Below, one piece after another: positions 1 to 7,283 of a stretch of DNA of 64,000 nucleotides. Source of the stretch: Caldilinea sp. CFX5 (GTDB lineage Bacteria > Chloroflexota > Anaerolineae > Caldilineales > Caldilineaceae). Position 1 is the first letter of the stretch. The number at the start of each line of letters is the position of its first letter. Position numbers and translations under genes: made by a program. The notes beneath the pieces were generated by a model. That model was given only the letters and a program-made list of their open reading frames with translations, was not told the origin of the DNA and searched no databases. The stretch is taken from the NCBI GenBank assembly GCA_021405325.1, contig QWII01000031.1, positions 62,001 to 126,000 of the forward strand. Direction: 5' to 3'.

Positions 1-1692
1 TGGTTCGCCTACGGCGGCGACTTTGGCGACAAGCCCAACGATGCCAACTTCTGTTTCAACGGCCTGGTCGGCCCGACCGCCGAGCCGCATCCCGGTTTGT
101 GGGAATATAAGAAGATTTTGGAGCCGGTGCGGGTTAGCGCGGTTGATCTAGCCGCTGGTCTCTTCCAGGTGAGTAATCACTATCGTTTCACCGACCTGAG
201 CCACCTGGCAATCAGTTGGCGGGTCGAGCGGGAAGGGGAATTGCTGGCTGCCGGCGCCTTGCCCTCCCTGACCACTGCCCCCGGCGCCAGTGAATCCCTT
301 TCTGTGCCACTGCCAACATTGGAGAGCCAAGGCGCCGGCGAAGTCTGGCTCACGCTAAGTTTTGCGTTGAACGCCGGCACTCCGTGGGCTACCACTGGTC
401 ATGAGATCGCCTGGGCGCAATTTCAACTGGCGCAGGGCGTCCATCCGTCGCCGGTGCCGGCTGCCTCATCGGCGGCGCTACAAGTGACCGAAACCGCCGC
501 AATGTTGACCCTGACCGGGGCGCGCTTTACTTTGTCGTTTGACAAAGCGACTGGACGTATCACCGACTATCGCTACGCTGGTAAGCCGCGGCTGGTCGCT
601 GGCCCCCGTTTCCAATTCTGGCGGGCGCCGACGGATAACGACGACAACACCTGGGGCGACCAAAAGATGGCGATCCGCTGGCGCGAGATGGGGCTGGACG
701 CCTTGCAAGAAAGTGTGCGTAGCGTTGCGGCTCAAGCCAAGGATGACAAGGTTGAAATCACGGTCGAAAGTGACTTTGTCGGCCAACTGGATCTGGCGAA
801 GGTGGGTGAGCAGAGCTGGCAAGCCCAACTGACCCAGTTGCGCATGATGCTGACCCACTTGATGACCGAAGAGCAGGTGAGTGAACTGGCGCGCAAGTTG
901 GGGCTAGACTACGCCGCGCTGCCCGGCGCCAGCCATGCCGACCGCGTTCATCGATTGGTTGATGCCCTCGATCAACGCGGCGCCATCGGCGAGTTATTCG
1001 AGCAACTCCACTTTCTGGCCGCAGGCCCCTTTGCCCAGTTTATTCCCGATGAGATCAAAGCGCTCTGGGCGCAAGCCGCCAACTTGCCAACGGATCAATT
1101 GAAGCTGGTCTTTACGCCCAAAGAGGCCGCCCGCTTTGCCTGTCGCTTGACCTATCGCATTGATCCGAGCGGCGCCATCGACCTGCAAGCCCAAGTGACC
1201 CCCGGCGGCGCCCAACCTCTATCCCTGCCGCGCCTCGGTTTGACCATGACCCTGCCCGCCGACCTGGAAACCTTCACCTGGTTTGGCCGGGGTCCCCAGG
1301 AAAGTTATGTGGATCGCAAAACAGGCGCCAAGATCGGCCGTTATCGCGGAACAGTGGATGAGCAATATGTGCCGTATGGGATGCCCCAGGAGAATGGTAA
1401 CAAAACTGAAGTGCGCTGGGCTACGTTGACTGATGCAACGGGTGGCGGGTGGTGGGTCGCGGGAGTGTCGTCGCTGTTTGATAGTAGCGTCCATCATTTT
1501 ACGGCTGAGGATTTGACGAATGCCCGGCATACTTATGAATTGAAGCGCCGCGATGAGATCACCCTCAACATTGACCATGCTCAATGCGGCCTGGGCAACG
1601 CCAGTTGCGGCCCTGGCGTACTGCCTCAATATCTGCTCAAGCCGACGCCGGTGACATTCGCTGTGCGCCTTGAACCCTTTGGTGGTGATTAG
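1..1692 (+). CDS. lacZ: Beta-galactosidase, glycoside hydrolase family 2 (5'-truncated by window edge) with an inserted death-like domain
   Basis: The frame is open from the first base, so this is the C-terminal 563 residues of a longer enzyme that hydrolyses terminal beta-galactosides. Residues 4-12 (YGGDFGDKP) are the end of the catalytic TIM barrel. RAPTDNDDN (about 208-216) and GRGPQESYVDRK (about 429-440) are hallmark motifs of the C-terminal LacZ domains. Between them, at about residues 281-339 (positions 841-1017), lies a helical stretch with LGLDYAALPG and a downstream RGAIGEL, which is not part of ordinary LacZ and resembles a bacterial effector-associated (death-like) domain. The strand pair around it (EITVESDF before, FACRLTYRI after) would normally be nearly contiguous. 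The stop codon lies inside a perfect hairpin. GH2 assignment is firm; the insert identity is an inference from pattern. Confidence 0.93.
   Translation, partial: WFAYGGDFGDKPNDANFCFNGLVGPTAEPHPGLWEYKKILEPVRVSAVDLAAGLFQVSNHYRFTDLSHLAISWRVEREGELLAAGALPSLTTAPGASESLSVPLPTLESQGAGEVWLTLSFALNAGTPWATTGHEIAWAQFQLAQGVHPSPVPAASSAALQVTETAAMLTLTGARFTLSFDKATGRITDYRYAGKPRLVAGPRFQFWRAPTDNDDNTWGDQKMAIRWREMGLDALQESVRSVAAQAKDDKVEITVESDFVGQLDLAKVGEQSWQAQLTQLRMMLTHLMTEEQVSELARKLGLDYAALPGASHADRVHRLVDALDQRGAIGELFEQLHFLAAGPFAQFIPDEIKALWAQAANLPTDQLKLVFTPKEAARFACRLTYRIDPSGAIDLQAQVTPGGAQPLSLPRLGLTMTLPADLETFTWFGRGPQESYVDRKTGAKIGRYRGTVDEQYVPYGMPQENGNKTEVRWATLTDATGGGWWVAGVSSLFDSSVHHFTAEDLTNARHTYELKRRDEITLNIDHAQCGLGNASCGPGVLPQYLLKPTPVTFAVRLEPFGGD
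841..1017 (+). other. Effector-associated (death-like) domain inserted in the beta-galactosidase
   Basis: About 59 residues, predicted helical. They follow the pattern LG(V/L)DY..LPG....D+...LV..L..RG.(I/L).EL...L, which I know from effector-associated domains of Chloroflexota and cyanobacterial conflict proteins. Such domains are adaptors for homotypic or heterotypic interaction and usually sit at the ends of signalling proteins, not inside a metabolic enzyme. The reading frame is continuous on both sides. Confidence 0.6.
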
Positions 1693-1767
1693 CTGATACG
1701 GTTGGCCTACCTTACAACGGGATTTGAATCCCGTTGTAAGGTAGGCCAACCGTATCAGCTAATCACC
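1684..1767. repeat. Perfect 41-bp inverted repeat with 2-nt loop between convergent genes
   Basis: Arms 1684-1724 and 1727-1767 are exactly complementary. The left arm contains the last three codons and stop of the beta-galactosidase; the right arm ends 7 bp before the stop of the convergent SDR gene. It may act as a bidirectional terminator, but it is far longer than needed and lacks a T-run. Confidence 0.9.
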
Positions 1768-1774
1768 CAATTAC

Positions 1775-2560
1775 CTAATTCGCCGGTAGATCTAGTCCAT
1801 GCACAAAGCCGCCATCGACGCGCAGCACAGCGCCGGTGATGTAATCGGCGGCGTCGCTGACGAGGAAGGCGGCGGCTTTGCCGATATCTTCGGGCGTGCC
1901 GATGCGACCCCAGGGGATCTGCTTGCCGCCTTCGGTAAGCTGTTCTTCGGTGAAGAAGCGGCGCTCGCCGGGAGTGTCGATCCAGCCGGGGTTGATGATG
2001 TTGACGTTGATTTTGGTGCGTGCCAGTTCGCCGGCCATGGTGCGACCCAGGTGGGCGACGGCGGCTTTCGCCATGTTATAGGCGGCGCTGTTGGCAAAGG
2101 CGATCTCTTCATGTACCGAACAGGTGATGAGGATTTTGCCGCGGCTGCGCCCGTTGAGCGGCTGCTTGCTCATCTGTTGCGCCGCCAACTGACAGGTGTG
2201 AAAAACGCCAAATTGGGCGACCTCAATCGTGCGCCGGACATTTTCCCATTTGGCTTCCAACACCGGCTCGCGAATCGAGAGCGCGGCGTTGGCGACGGCA
2301 ATATCCAGCCGGCCAAAATGCTGCACCACCCCGGCGATCATCGTTTCGACCGCGCTGCGATCTGAAATATCCGCCGGCCAGACCAGCGCCTGCCGGCCCA
2401 GGTTGCGAATTTCTTGCGCCGTCGCCTCCGCTTCATTCCGCTCCGGCAGATCATTGATCACAATATCGGCCTCCTCGGCGGCCAGGCAGAGAGCGATGCC
2501 GCGGCCAATGCCCCGTCCGCTGCCGGTGATCAAGGCTACTTTTCCATCCAAACGCCCCAT
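1775..2560 (-). CDS. SDR family NAD(P)-dependent oxidoreductase
   Basis: A 261-residue classical short-chain dehydrogenase, probably cytoplasmic, acting on a sugar or other hydroxyl/ketone substrate. TGSGRGIG (residues 12-19) is the Rossmann nucleotide-binding motif, NAA (91-93) the stabilising motif, and Ser148, Tyr161 and Lys165 (YNMAK) form the catalytic set. The start at 2560 is chosen because AAAGGAG lies 8 bases upstream; a longer frame to 2587 lacks such a site. The gene converges on the beta-galactosidase and diverges from the toxin remnant at 2764. The ending VDGGFVHG is typical of glucose/gluconate-type SDRs, but the substrate cannot be read from sequence. Confidence 0.9.
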   Translation of the reverse strand: MGRLDGKVALITGSGRGIGRGIALCLAAEEADIVINDLPERNEAEATAQEIRNLGRQALVWPADISDRSAVETMIAGVVQHFGRLDIAVANAALSIREPVLEAKWENVRRTIEVAQFGVFHTCQLAAQQMSKQPLNGRSRGKILITCSVHEEIAFANSAAYNMAKAAVAHLGRTMAGELARTKINVNIINPGWIDTPGERRFFTEEQLTEGGKQIPWGRIGTPEDIGKAAAFLVSDAADYITGAVLRVDGGFVHGLDLPAN

Positions 2561-2763
2561 AACTGTTGCTCCTTTGTAGTTGCGCAAAAAAGTAAAGTGT
2601 ATTTGATTATAGCATATCGAAGCTCGATCAATTCACCGTTTTGTTGCTGGTTTGAGTTGTGGCATGATTACAATGGAGCGATAGCCTTATAGGGAGTACA
2701 ATTTGCTGGCAACATAATACCAAAGCTGGTTTTGTCCAGCTTACCAAAGACTGTTGAAGGTTT

Positions 2764-3063
2764 ATGGCATACAAAGTCGAATTTTCCCGATCCGCTTTAC
2801 GCCATTTGCAGGGCTTTTCGGCTGCTGATCGTTCAATCATTATACACTCTGTTGAAAGTCAGTTGATTTATGAGCCATTAGTAGAGACAAGAAATCGTAA
2901 ACTGATGCGCCCGAACCCGCTAGCATCGTGAGAATTACGGATAGGTAGGTTGCGCGTCTTTTATGAGGTATCAAGCGCGGAACCAGATCAAGTTCATATT
3001 CTTGCGATTGGCTGGAAAGATGGCAATCGGTTGTTTATTGATGGAGAGGAAATCTTCCTATGA
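2764..3063 (+). pseudogene. RelE/ParE-family toxin interrupted by an in-frame TGA
   Basis: One frame reads MAYKVEFSRSALRHL, then RNRKLMRPNPLAS, then TGA at 2929-2931, then ELRIGRLRVFYEV and a normal RelE-like C-terminus ending at 3063. RelE/HigB-type toxins usually have Trp-Glu-Leu-Arg at this point, so the stop falls exactly where a Trp codon (TGG) is expected. The stop codon overlaps the antitoxin start (ATGA at 3060), the usual arrangement for a toxin-first module. The toxin of this mRNA-interferase family is probably inactive here: only the first 55 residues are translated without readthrough. A sequencing error is possible. Confidence 0.75.
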
Positions 3064-3365
3064 AACAGATGTCCTTGATAGATGCAACGAAACCTTTGCT
3101 TGAGTATGCGGCAGAGGTGAATACAACTGCGGATAGCATTGTCTTCATGGAAGGGGAGAAACCAGTGGCGGCGCTTGTTTCACTAGATGGTATTGATGCC
3201 GAGTCTTTTTTACTTAGCCTCAATTCTAAATTCATTGCGATCCTGAACCAGTCGCACCAGGAGTTTGCGAGCGGTCAACGTTTCTCCTTAGAAGATGTAA
3301 AACGGCAACTTGCCGTAGAAGATAAAAAGAAAGCCACAAAAAACGGAAAGATGCAGCATGAGTAA
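3060..3365 (+). CDS. Phd/YefM-like type II antitoxin
   Basis: A 101-residue protein with the compact beta-alpha-beta start of Phd/YefM antitoxins: residues 6-45 contain [14 protein letters not shown] and [15 protein letters not shown]. The C-terminal half is charged and holds a [10 protein letters not shown] helix of the kind that contacts the toxin. Antitoxins of this family bind their own promoter and neutralise the partner RelE-type toxin. The start overlaps the toxin stop by 4 bases and the stop overlaps the next gene by 8 bases, so all three genes look co-transcribed. The antitoxin is intact although the toxin frame is broken, a common stage of module decay. Confidence 0.75.
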   Translation: MKQMSLIDATKPLLEYAAEVNTTADSIVFMEGEKPVAALVSLDGIDAESFLLSLNSKFIAILNQSHQEFASGQRFSLEDVKRQLAVEDKKKATKNGKMQHE

Positions 3366-4341
3366 CAAATTTCGCTGGGGCATCCTCGGCGCGGGGAATA
3401 TCGCGAAGAAATTTTGCGCCGGCGTGCAGGCGCTGGCCGACCATGAACTGGTGGCGGTTGGCTCACGCAGTCAGGAAAAGGCCGATCAATTTGGCAACCA
3501 ATTCAACATCCCCCATCGTCACAGCAGCTACCAAGCGTTGGCCGCCGACCGGGAAGTCGATGCCATCTACGTCGCCACGCCCCATCCCATGCACAAGGAG
3601 AACACACTGCTCTGTCTGCGCAATGGCAAGCACGTTCTCTGTGAAAAGCCATTCACCATCAACGCCGCCGAAGCCAAAGAAATTATCGACGAAGCGCGCC
3701 GGCTCAAAATTTTCTTAATGGAAGCCATGTGGACCCGTTTTGTCCCCGCCGTGGTAGAGGCCAAGCGGCTGATCGACAGCGGCGCGATCGGTGAAGTGCG
3801 CATGATCAACGCCGATTTTGGCTTCCGCGCCGGTTTCAACCCAGCCAGCCGTGCCTTTGATCCAGCGCTTGGTGGCGGTGGTCTGCTGGACGTGGGCATT
3901 TATCCGATTTCGTTAGCTTCCATGTTATTAGGCCGTCCCAATCGCATTGCCTCGCTGGCCGAGATCGGCCAGACCGGCGTCGATGAACAATCGGCCTTTA
4001 TTTTGGGCTACCCCGGCGGTCAACTGGCGATGCTCTACACCGCCGTGCGCACGAACACCCCCCACGACGCCGTCATCATGGGGACGGACGGCATGATCCG
4101 CATCCATCCCCCCTTCTGGATTCCCAAGAAGCTGACCCTGACCCAACCGGGCAAGGGCGCACAGGAGATGGAAATCCCCTATGAAGCCAACGGGTACAAT
4201 TACGAAGCCGCCGAAGTGGCTAATTGTGTGCGCGCCGGGAAACTGGAAAGCGCCGTCATGCCCCTTGATGAATCGCTCCAGATCATGGAAACGATGGACG
4301 CCATCCGTGCCCAGTGGGGCATGAAATACCCAATGGAATAA
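3358..4341 (+). CDS. Gfo/Idh/MocA family NAD(P)-dependent oxidoreductase
   Basis: 327 residues, full length for the family. The N-terminal Rossmann fold starts with [12 protein letters not shown] (residues 8-19), and CEKPF (95-99) carries the conserved Lys of the EKP motif. The C-terminal part (from about residue 125) is the alpha/beta substrate-binding domain with [13 protein letters not shown]. Members oxidise or reduce sugars, inositols and dihydrodiols; this one most resembles the dihydrodiol-dehydrogenase-like branch. The start overlaps the antitoxin stop. The surrounding sugar genes favour a sugar substrate, which is inference. Confidence 0.9.
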   Translation: MSNKFRWGILGAGNIAKKFCAGVQALADHELVAVGSRSQEKADQFGNQFNIPHRHSSYQALAADREVDAIYVATPHPMHKENTLLCLRNGKHVLCEKPFTINAAEAKEIIDEARRLKIFLMEAMWTRFVPAVVEAKRLIDSGAIGEVRMINADFGFRAGFNPASRAFDPALGGGGLLDVGIYPISLASMLLGRPNRIASLAEIGQTGVDEQSAFILGYPGGQLAMLYTAVRTNTPHDAVIMGTDGMIRIHPPFWIPKKLTLTQPGKGAQEMEIPYEANGYNYEAAEVANCVRAGKLESAVMPLDESLQIMETMDAIRAQWGMKYPME

Positions 4342-4466
4342 GAACCCATCTGATGTTACGCACCGGAACCAGTGGGCGCCCCGCCGCCATCTCTGGCGGC
4401 AGGCCGGCAGGATGCTGCGGGAACCCCTGGGTGCCCAGGAGAGGCTGCGTAACATCAGAACCCATC
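4342..4466. mobile_element. MITE-like element: 12-bp terminal inverted repeats and exact 9-bp target duplication
   Basis: GAACCCATC occurs at 4342-4350 and again at 4458-4466. Between them, 4351-4457 (107 bp) starts with TGATGTTACGCA and ends with its exact reverse complement. The GC-rich core (about 4375-4440), with CTGGCGGCAG and CCGGCAGGATGC, recurs almost unchanged in the element at 47683-47796. There is no coding capacity. Terminal repeats plus target duplication are what a non-autonomous DNA transposon leaves. Confidence 0.8.
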
Positions 4467-4504
4467 CAAACATGAATTACTGTAACTATTTGGCGGGATG
4501 ACAA

Positions 4505-4678
4505 ATGATTAGCTACGAACAATGGGAAAAGACCCAAAGGCGTCCACGCGAGTTGGAACTCTTGATGGAAGCCAAACAGATTGAGGCCAAAATTGAGCGT
4601 GGCGAAATGGGCGTCATCAGCCATGAGGAGTTGAAACGCCTTATGCTGGAAAAACAAGCACAGGGCGTTGCTTCCTGA
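4505..4678 (+). CDS. Small hypothetical protein (57 aa)
   Basis: The frame starts MISYEQWEKTQRRPRELEL and ends LMLEKQAQGVAS. It is highly charged and predicted almost wholly helical, with no cysteines, signal peptide or membrane segment. GGGATG lies about 8 bases before the ATG as a weak ribosome site. It sits alone between the transposon-like element and the galacturonokinase-like gene. I do not recognise a family. Codon use (few stops in this frame, GC-rich third positions) is consistent with a real gene, but length makes this uncertain. Confidence 0.5.
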   Translation: MISYEQWEKTQRRPRELELLMEAKQIEAKIERGEMGVISHEELKRLMLEKQAQGVAS

Positions 4679-4726
4679 TCAAACTGAAAGCGAACCATTC
4701 TGCAAATTATGGTACACTCTGGATCT

Positions 4727-5959
4727 ATGCGACAAACAACTGACTCTTTACACCATGCCCGCTCACAAGAGGAACGGGTGGCCGAACTGACCACCGCTTT
4801 ACGGCAGCGCTACACAGGCGATCCGTCGGCGATTCGCGTCGTGCGCGCGCCGTTGCGCATCTCGCCGTTGGGCGCACACATTGACCATCAACTCGGTCGC
4901 GTCACCGGCATGGCGGTGGATCGCTCCATTCTCTTTGCCTTTGCCCCAACCAACAATGGCACAGTTCATGTGGAAAGCCTTGATTTTTCTACCACCACTA
5001 ACTTCAGCCTGAGCCATATCCCCCCTTATCACAAAGGCGATTGGGGGAACTACCTGCGCGGGGCGGTGGTGGCGTTGCAACGAGATCAACCGTTGACCCA
5101 CGGCCTGATCGGCGTCTTGAGCGGGGACATGCCGATTGGCGGCTTAAGTTCCTCCGCCGCGGTGACCATTGCCTACCTGCTGGCGCTGGAGAGCGTCAAC
5201 AACCTAGCGCTGACCCCCGCTGAAAACATCCGCATGGTGACGCGCACCGAGCATGAATACATCGGCCTCAACAATGGCATTCTGGATCAGACCTCGATTC
5301 TCTTTAGCCAACGCAACCATTTGACGGTGATCGACTGCCAATCGGTACAGATCGACCGAGCGCCGGCGCGCATCGATCCGCAGCGCTATGCCATCATGGC
5401 CGTTTACTCCGGGGTTGCGCAGGGGTTGGTTGGCACCGGCTATAACAATCGCGTGGCTGAATGTCAAGCGGCGGCAGGGCAATTGTTGCATCTGGCCGGT
5501 CAGGCCGAGGGCAGTGATCCTCGCTTGCGCCATGTCGCGCCGGAACATTTCGCAACATATAGCCGCCAGTTAGATGAACCGTTGCGCAAACGCGCCACCC
5601 ACTTCTTCACCGAAATGGCGCGAGTGGCGAGTGGCGAGGTGGCGTGGCGTGACGGTGATCTAGTGCGTTTTGGCGAATTGGTCAGCCAATCCGGCGAAAG
5701 CTCAATCAAAAACTACGAGAGCGGCTGTCCACAATTGATTACCCTCTATGAAATTCTGCGCGCTACGCCCGGCGTCTACGGCGTGCGCTTTAGTGGGGCC
5801 GGTTTCCGCGGCAGTTGCCTGGCCCTGGTCGATCCCGGCGCCAGCGAAACGATTGCCGAGGCTGTCCATCGTCGTTACCCACAAACGCATCCTGACATTG
5901 CTGATAAATACAGTGTCCACCTCTGTCAACCGGCGGACGGCGCAGCTTTACTAAACTGA
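4727..5959 (+). CDS. GHMP kinase of the galactokinase superfamily, galacturonokinase-like
   Basis: 410 residues. PLGAHIDHQLG (47-57) replaces the galactokinase signature GEHxDY. GGLSSSAA (138-145) is the GHMP phosphate-binding loop, NGILDQ (about 187) follows, and GVRFSGAGFRGSC near the C-terminus is the third GHMP motif. These strings, and others such as AYLLALES and SSIKNYESGC, match plant D-galacturonokinase (Arabidopsis GalAK) as I remember it much better than bacterial GalK. The predicted reaction is ATP-dependent 1-phosphorylation of galacturonate or a related sugar. The next gene, a sugar-1-phosphate nucleotidylyltransferase, fits as the following step. An ATG at 4709 is possible, but TACACT at 4713-4718 looks like a -10 box, which favours 4727. 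Confidence 0.8.
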   Translation: MRQTTDSLHHARSQEERVAELTTALRQRYTGDPSAIRVVRAPLRISPLGAHIDHQLGRVTGMAVDRSILFAFAPTNNGTVHVESLDFSTTTNFSLSHIPPYHKGDWGNYLRGAVVALQRDQPLTHGLIGVLSGDMPIGGLSSSAAVTIAYLLALESVNNLALTPAENIRMVTRTEHEYIGLNNGILDQTSILFSQRNHLTVIDCQSVQIDRAPARIDPQRYAIMAVYSGVAQGLVGTGYNNRVAECQAAAGQLLHLAGQAEGSDPRLRHVAPEHFATYSRQLDEPLRKRATHFFTEMARVASGEVAWRDGDLVRFGELVSQSGESSIKNYESGCPQLITLYEILRATPGVYGVRFSGAGFRGSCLALVDPGASETIAEAVHRRYPQTHPDIADKYSVHLCQPADGAALLN

Positions 5960-5966
5960 GCTAATG

Positions 5967-6045
5967 GAACGCGGATTGGGCGGATTGAGCAGATGAACGC
6001 CGATAAAATCAGCTTTGATCTGCCTAATCTGCTCAATCCGCGTTC
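5967..6045. repeat. Inverted repeat between kinase and nucleotidylyltransferase genes
   Basis: GAACGCGGATTG (5967-5978) is mirrored exactly at 6034-6045, with further imperfect pairing inside (GAGCAGAT against ATCTGC). It begins 7 bp after the kinase stop and ends before the ribosome site of the next gene, so it could tune readthrough in this two-gene unit. Confidence 0.8.
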
Positions 6046-6062
6046 TATTCTGAGGAGTTTTT

Positions 6063-7136
6063 ATGCAAGGCGTGATTCTCGCTGCCGGCAAAGGCAAGCG
6101 GCTCCAGCCGGTGACGCCGGCGCGTACCAAAGCGATGGCCCCCGTGGCCGGCAAACCGATTGTGGCGCGGGTATTGGATCTGCTGGTGCAGACCGGCGTG
6201 CAGGAGCTAATTCTATTGGTTAGCCCCGATGATGGGGATATTGTTCCTTACTTCGAGCAGCATACACCGCCCGGCGTCAAGATTACGTTTGTGGTGCAGC
6301 ATGAACGGTTGGGCATGGCTCATGCGCTGGGGTTGGTCGCGCCCCATTTGCATGGCGATTTTATCATGTCGGCCTGTGATAACCTTGTACCACCGGAACA
6401 CTTGGCGGCGATGGTGGCGACCCATTACCGCGTACAGGCCAACGCCACCCTCAGCCTCATGGAAATTGACATTGCTGAATCGGCCAGCACCGGGATTGTC
6501 GAATGGCAGGACAGTAACAACCCACCCCTCCCTACCCCTCCCCTGCAAAGGGAGGGAACCGGTGAGCGTACAACAGTTCCTCCCCCAAGCTGGGGGAGGT
6601 TAGGAGGGGGTGACTCGGTGCTTACGAATACCACCCAGCGGTTTATCCGGCGGATTGTCGAAAAACCACAGCCTGCGGAAGCGCCATCCAACGTTTCGAG
6701 CCTGCCGCTGTATGTCTTTTCACCCAAGATATTGGACCTTTTGTCCGAAGTCAAACCCTCCAAGCGCGGGGAATATGAGTTGCAGGATGCCATTCAACTG
6801 CTCATCGACCGCTATGGTGGCGTGACCGGCGTGTTGACCCCTGTGCGCTGGCAGTTGACCAATGTGGCCGATCTGCTGGAACTCAACCGCCACTACTTGA
6901 CCATGGAAGCGGCGATGGATCATTACCCGGTGGATCAGCGGATACAGATTATCCCGCCGGTGCGCATTGATGCTAATTGTGTGTTGGAAGCAGGTTGCAC
7001 TGTCGGTCCCTATGTCTATCTGGAGCGTGGTTGCCGAGTTAGAGCCAATGCGCGTATCGAAAATGCTATCCTCCTACGGAATGCTGTTGTCGATGCCGGG
7101 GCTGTGATCACCGACGCGGTCGTGATGCATGGCTAA
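6063..7136 (+). CDS. Sugar-1-phosphate nucleotidylyltransferase with left-handed beta-helix tail
   Basis: 357 residues. ILAAGKGKRL (5-14) and the Lys of TKAMAPVAGKPI (21-32) are the NTP-binding signature of GlmU/RfbA-type enzymes, which make NDP-sugars from a sugar 1-phosphate and NTP. EKPQPAE near residue 200 and YELQDAIQ near 240 are further family motifs. Hexapeptide turns from about 300 to the end form a short beta-helix. Residues about 153-184 (positions 6520-6612) are encoded by a palindromic, intergenic-type repeat and interrupt the catalytic domain with a Pro/Gly-rich loop. TGAGGAG precedes the ATG. The kinase just upstream suggests it activates that kinase's product. Confidence 0.88.
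   Translation: MQGVILAAGKGKRLQPVTPARTKAMAPVAGKPIVARVLDLLVQTGVQELILLVSPDDGDIVPYFEQHTPPGVKITFVVQHERLGMAHALGLVAPHLHGDFIMSACDNLVPPEHLAAMVATHYRVQANATLSLMEIDIAESASTGIVEWQDSNNPPLPTPPLQREGTGERTTVPPPSWGRLGGGDSVLTNTTQRFIRRIVEKPQPAEAPSNVSSLPLYVFSPKILDLLSEVKPSKRGEYELQDAIQLLIDRYGGVTGVLTPVRWQLTNVADLLELNRHYLTMEAAMDHYPVDQRIQIIPPVRIDANCVLEAGCTVGPYVYLERGCRVRANARIENAILLRNAVVDAGAVITDAVVMHG
6520..6612 (+). repeat. Palindromic repeat inserted in frame in the nucleotidylyltransferase gene
   Basis: Two pyrimidine/purine hairpin halves lie head to tail: CCCCTCCC...GGGAGGG (about 6527-6556) and CCTCCCCCAAGCTGGGGGAGG (6580-6600). The whole stretch is translated as a loop rich in Pro, Gly and Arg. Words of this kind (CCCTCC...GGGAGG, AAGCTGGGGGAGG) are typical of dispersed intergenic repeats, and here they have been kept in frame. 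Confidence 0.75.
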
Positions 7137-7144
7137 GCGCGTCA

Positions 7145-7219
7145 GGCCACTCTTCCTGGAAGAGGCGAGAACCGCCAGGTATGACCAGACAGCAGTTGCC
7201 TCTTCCAGGAAGAGTGGCC
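7145..7219. repeat. Perfect 22-bp inverted repeat, family shared with 17216-17288
   Basis: Arms 7145-7166 and 7198-7219 (GGCCACTCTTCC... and its complement) pair exactly around a 31-nt loop. The copy at 17216-17288 has related arms and a related loop (AACCGC..., then AGTTGCC). It sits between the nucleotidylyltransferase stop and the DUF4037 gene. Confidence 0.85.
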
Positions 7220-7283
7220 GGCCCCTACATCCGACCTTTTACATCTCTGCGACTGATTTCGATTACCTTTGGAGAAATGAACC

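Noticed and set aside
2929..2931. TGA in the toxin gene as a sense codon (Trp or selenocysteine)
   Set aside because: Many clear genes in the window end in TGA (for example homocitrate synthase at 42001 and P1 peptidase at 60358), so TGA is a stop here; no SECIS-like stem was evident after the codon.
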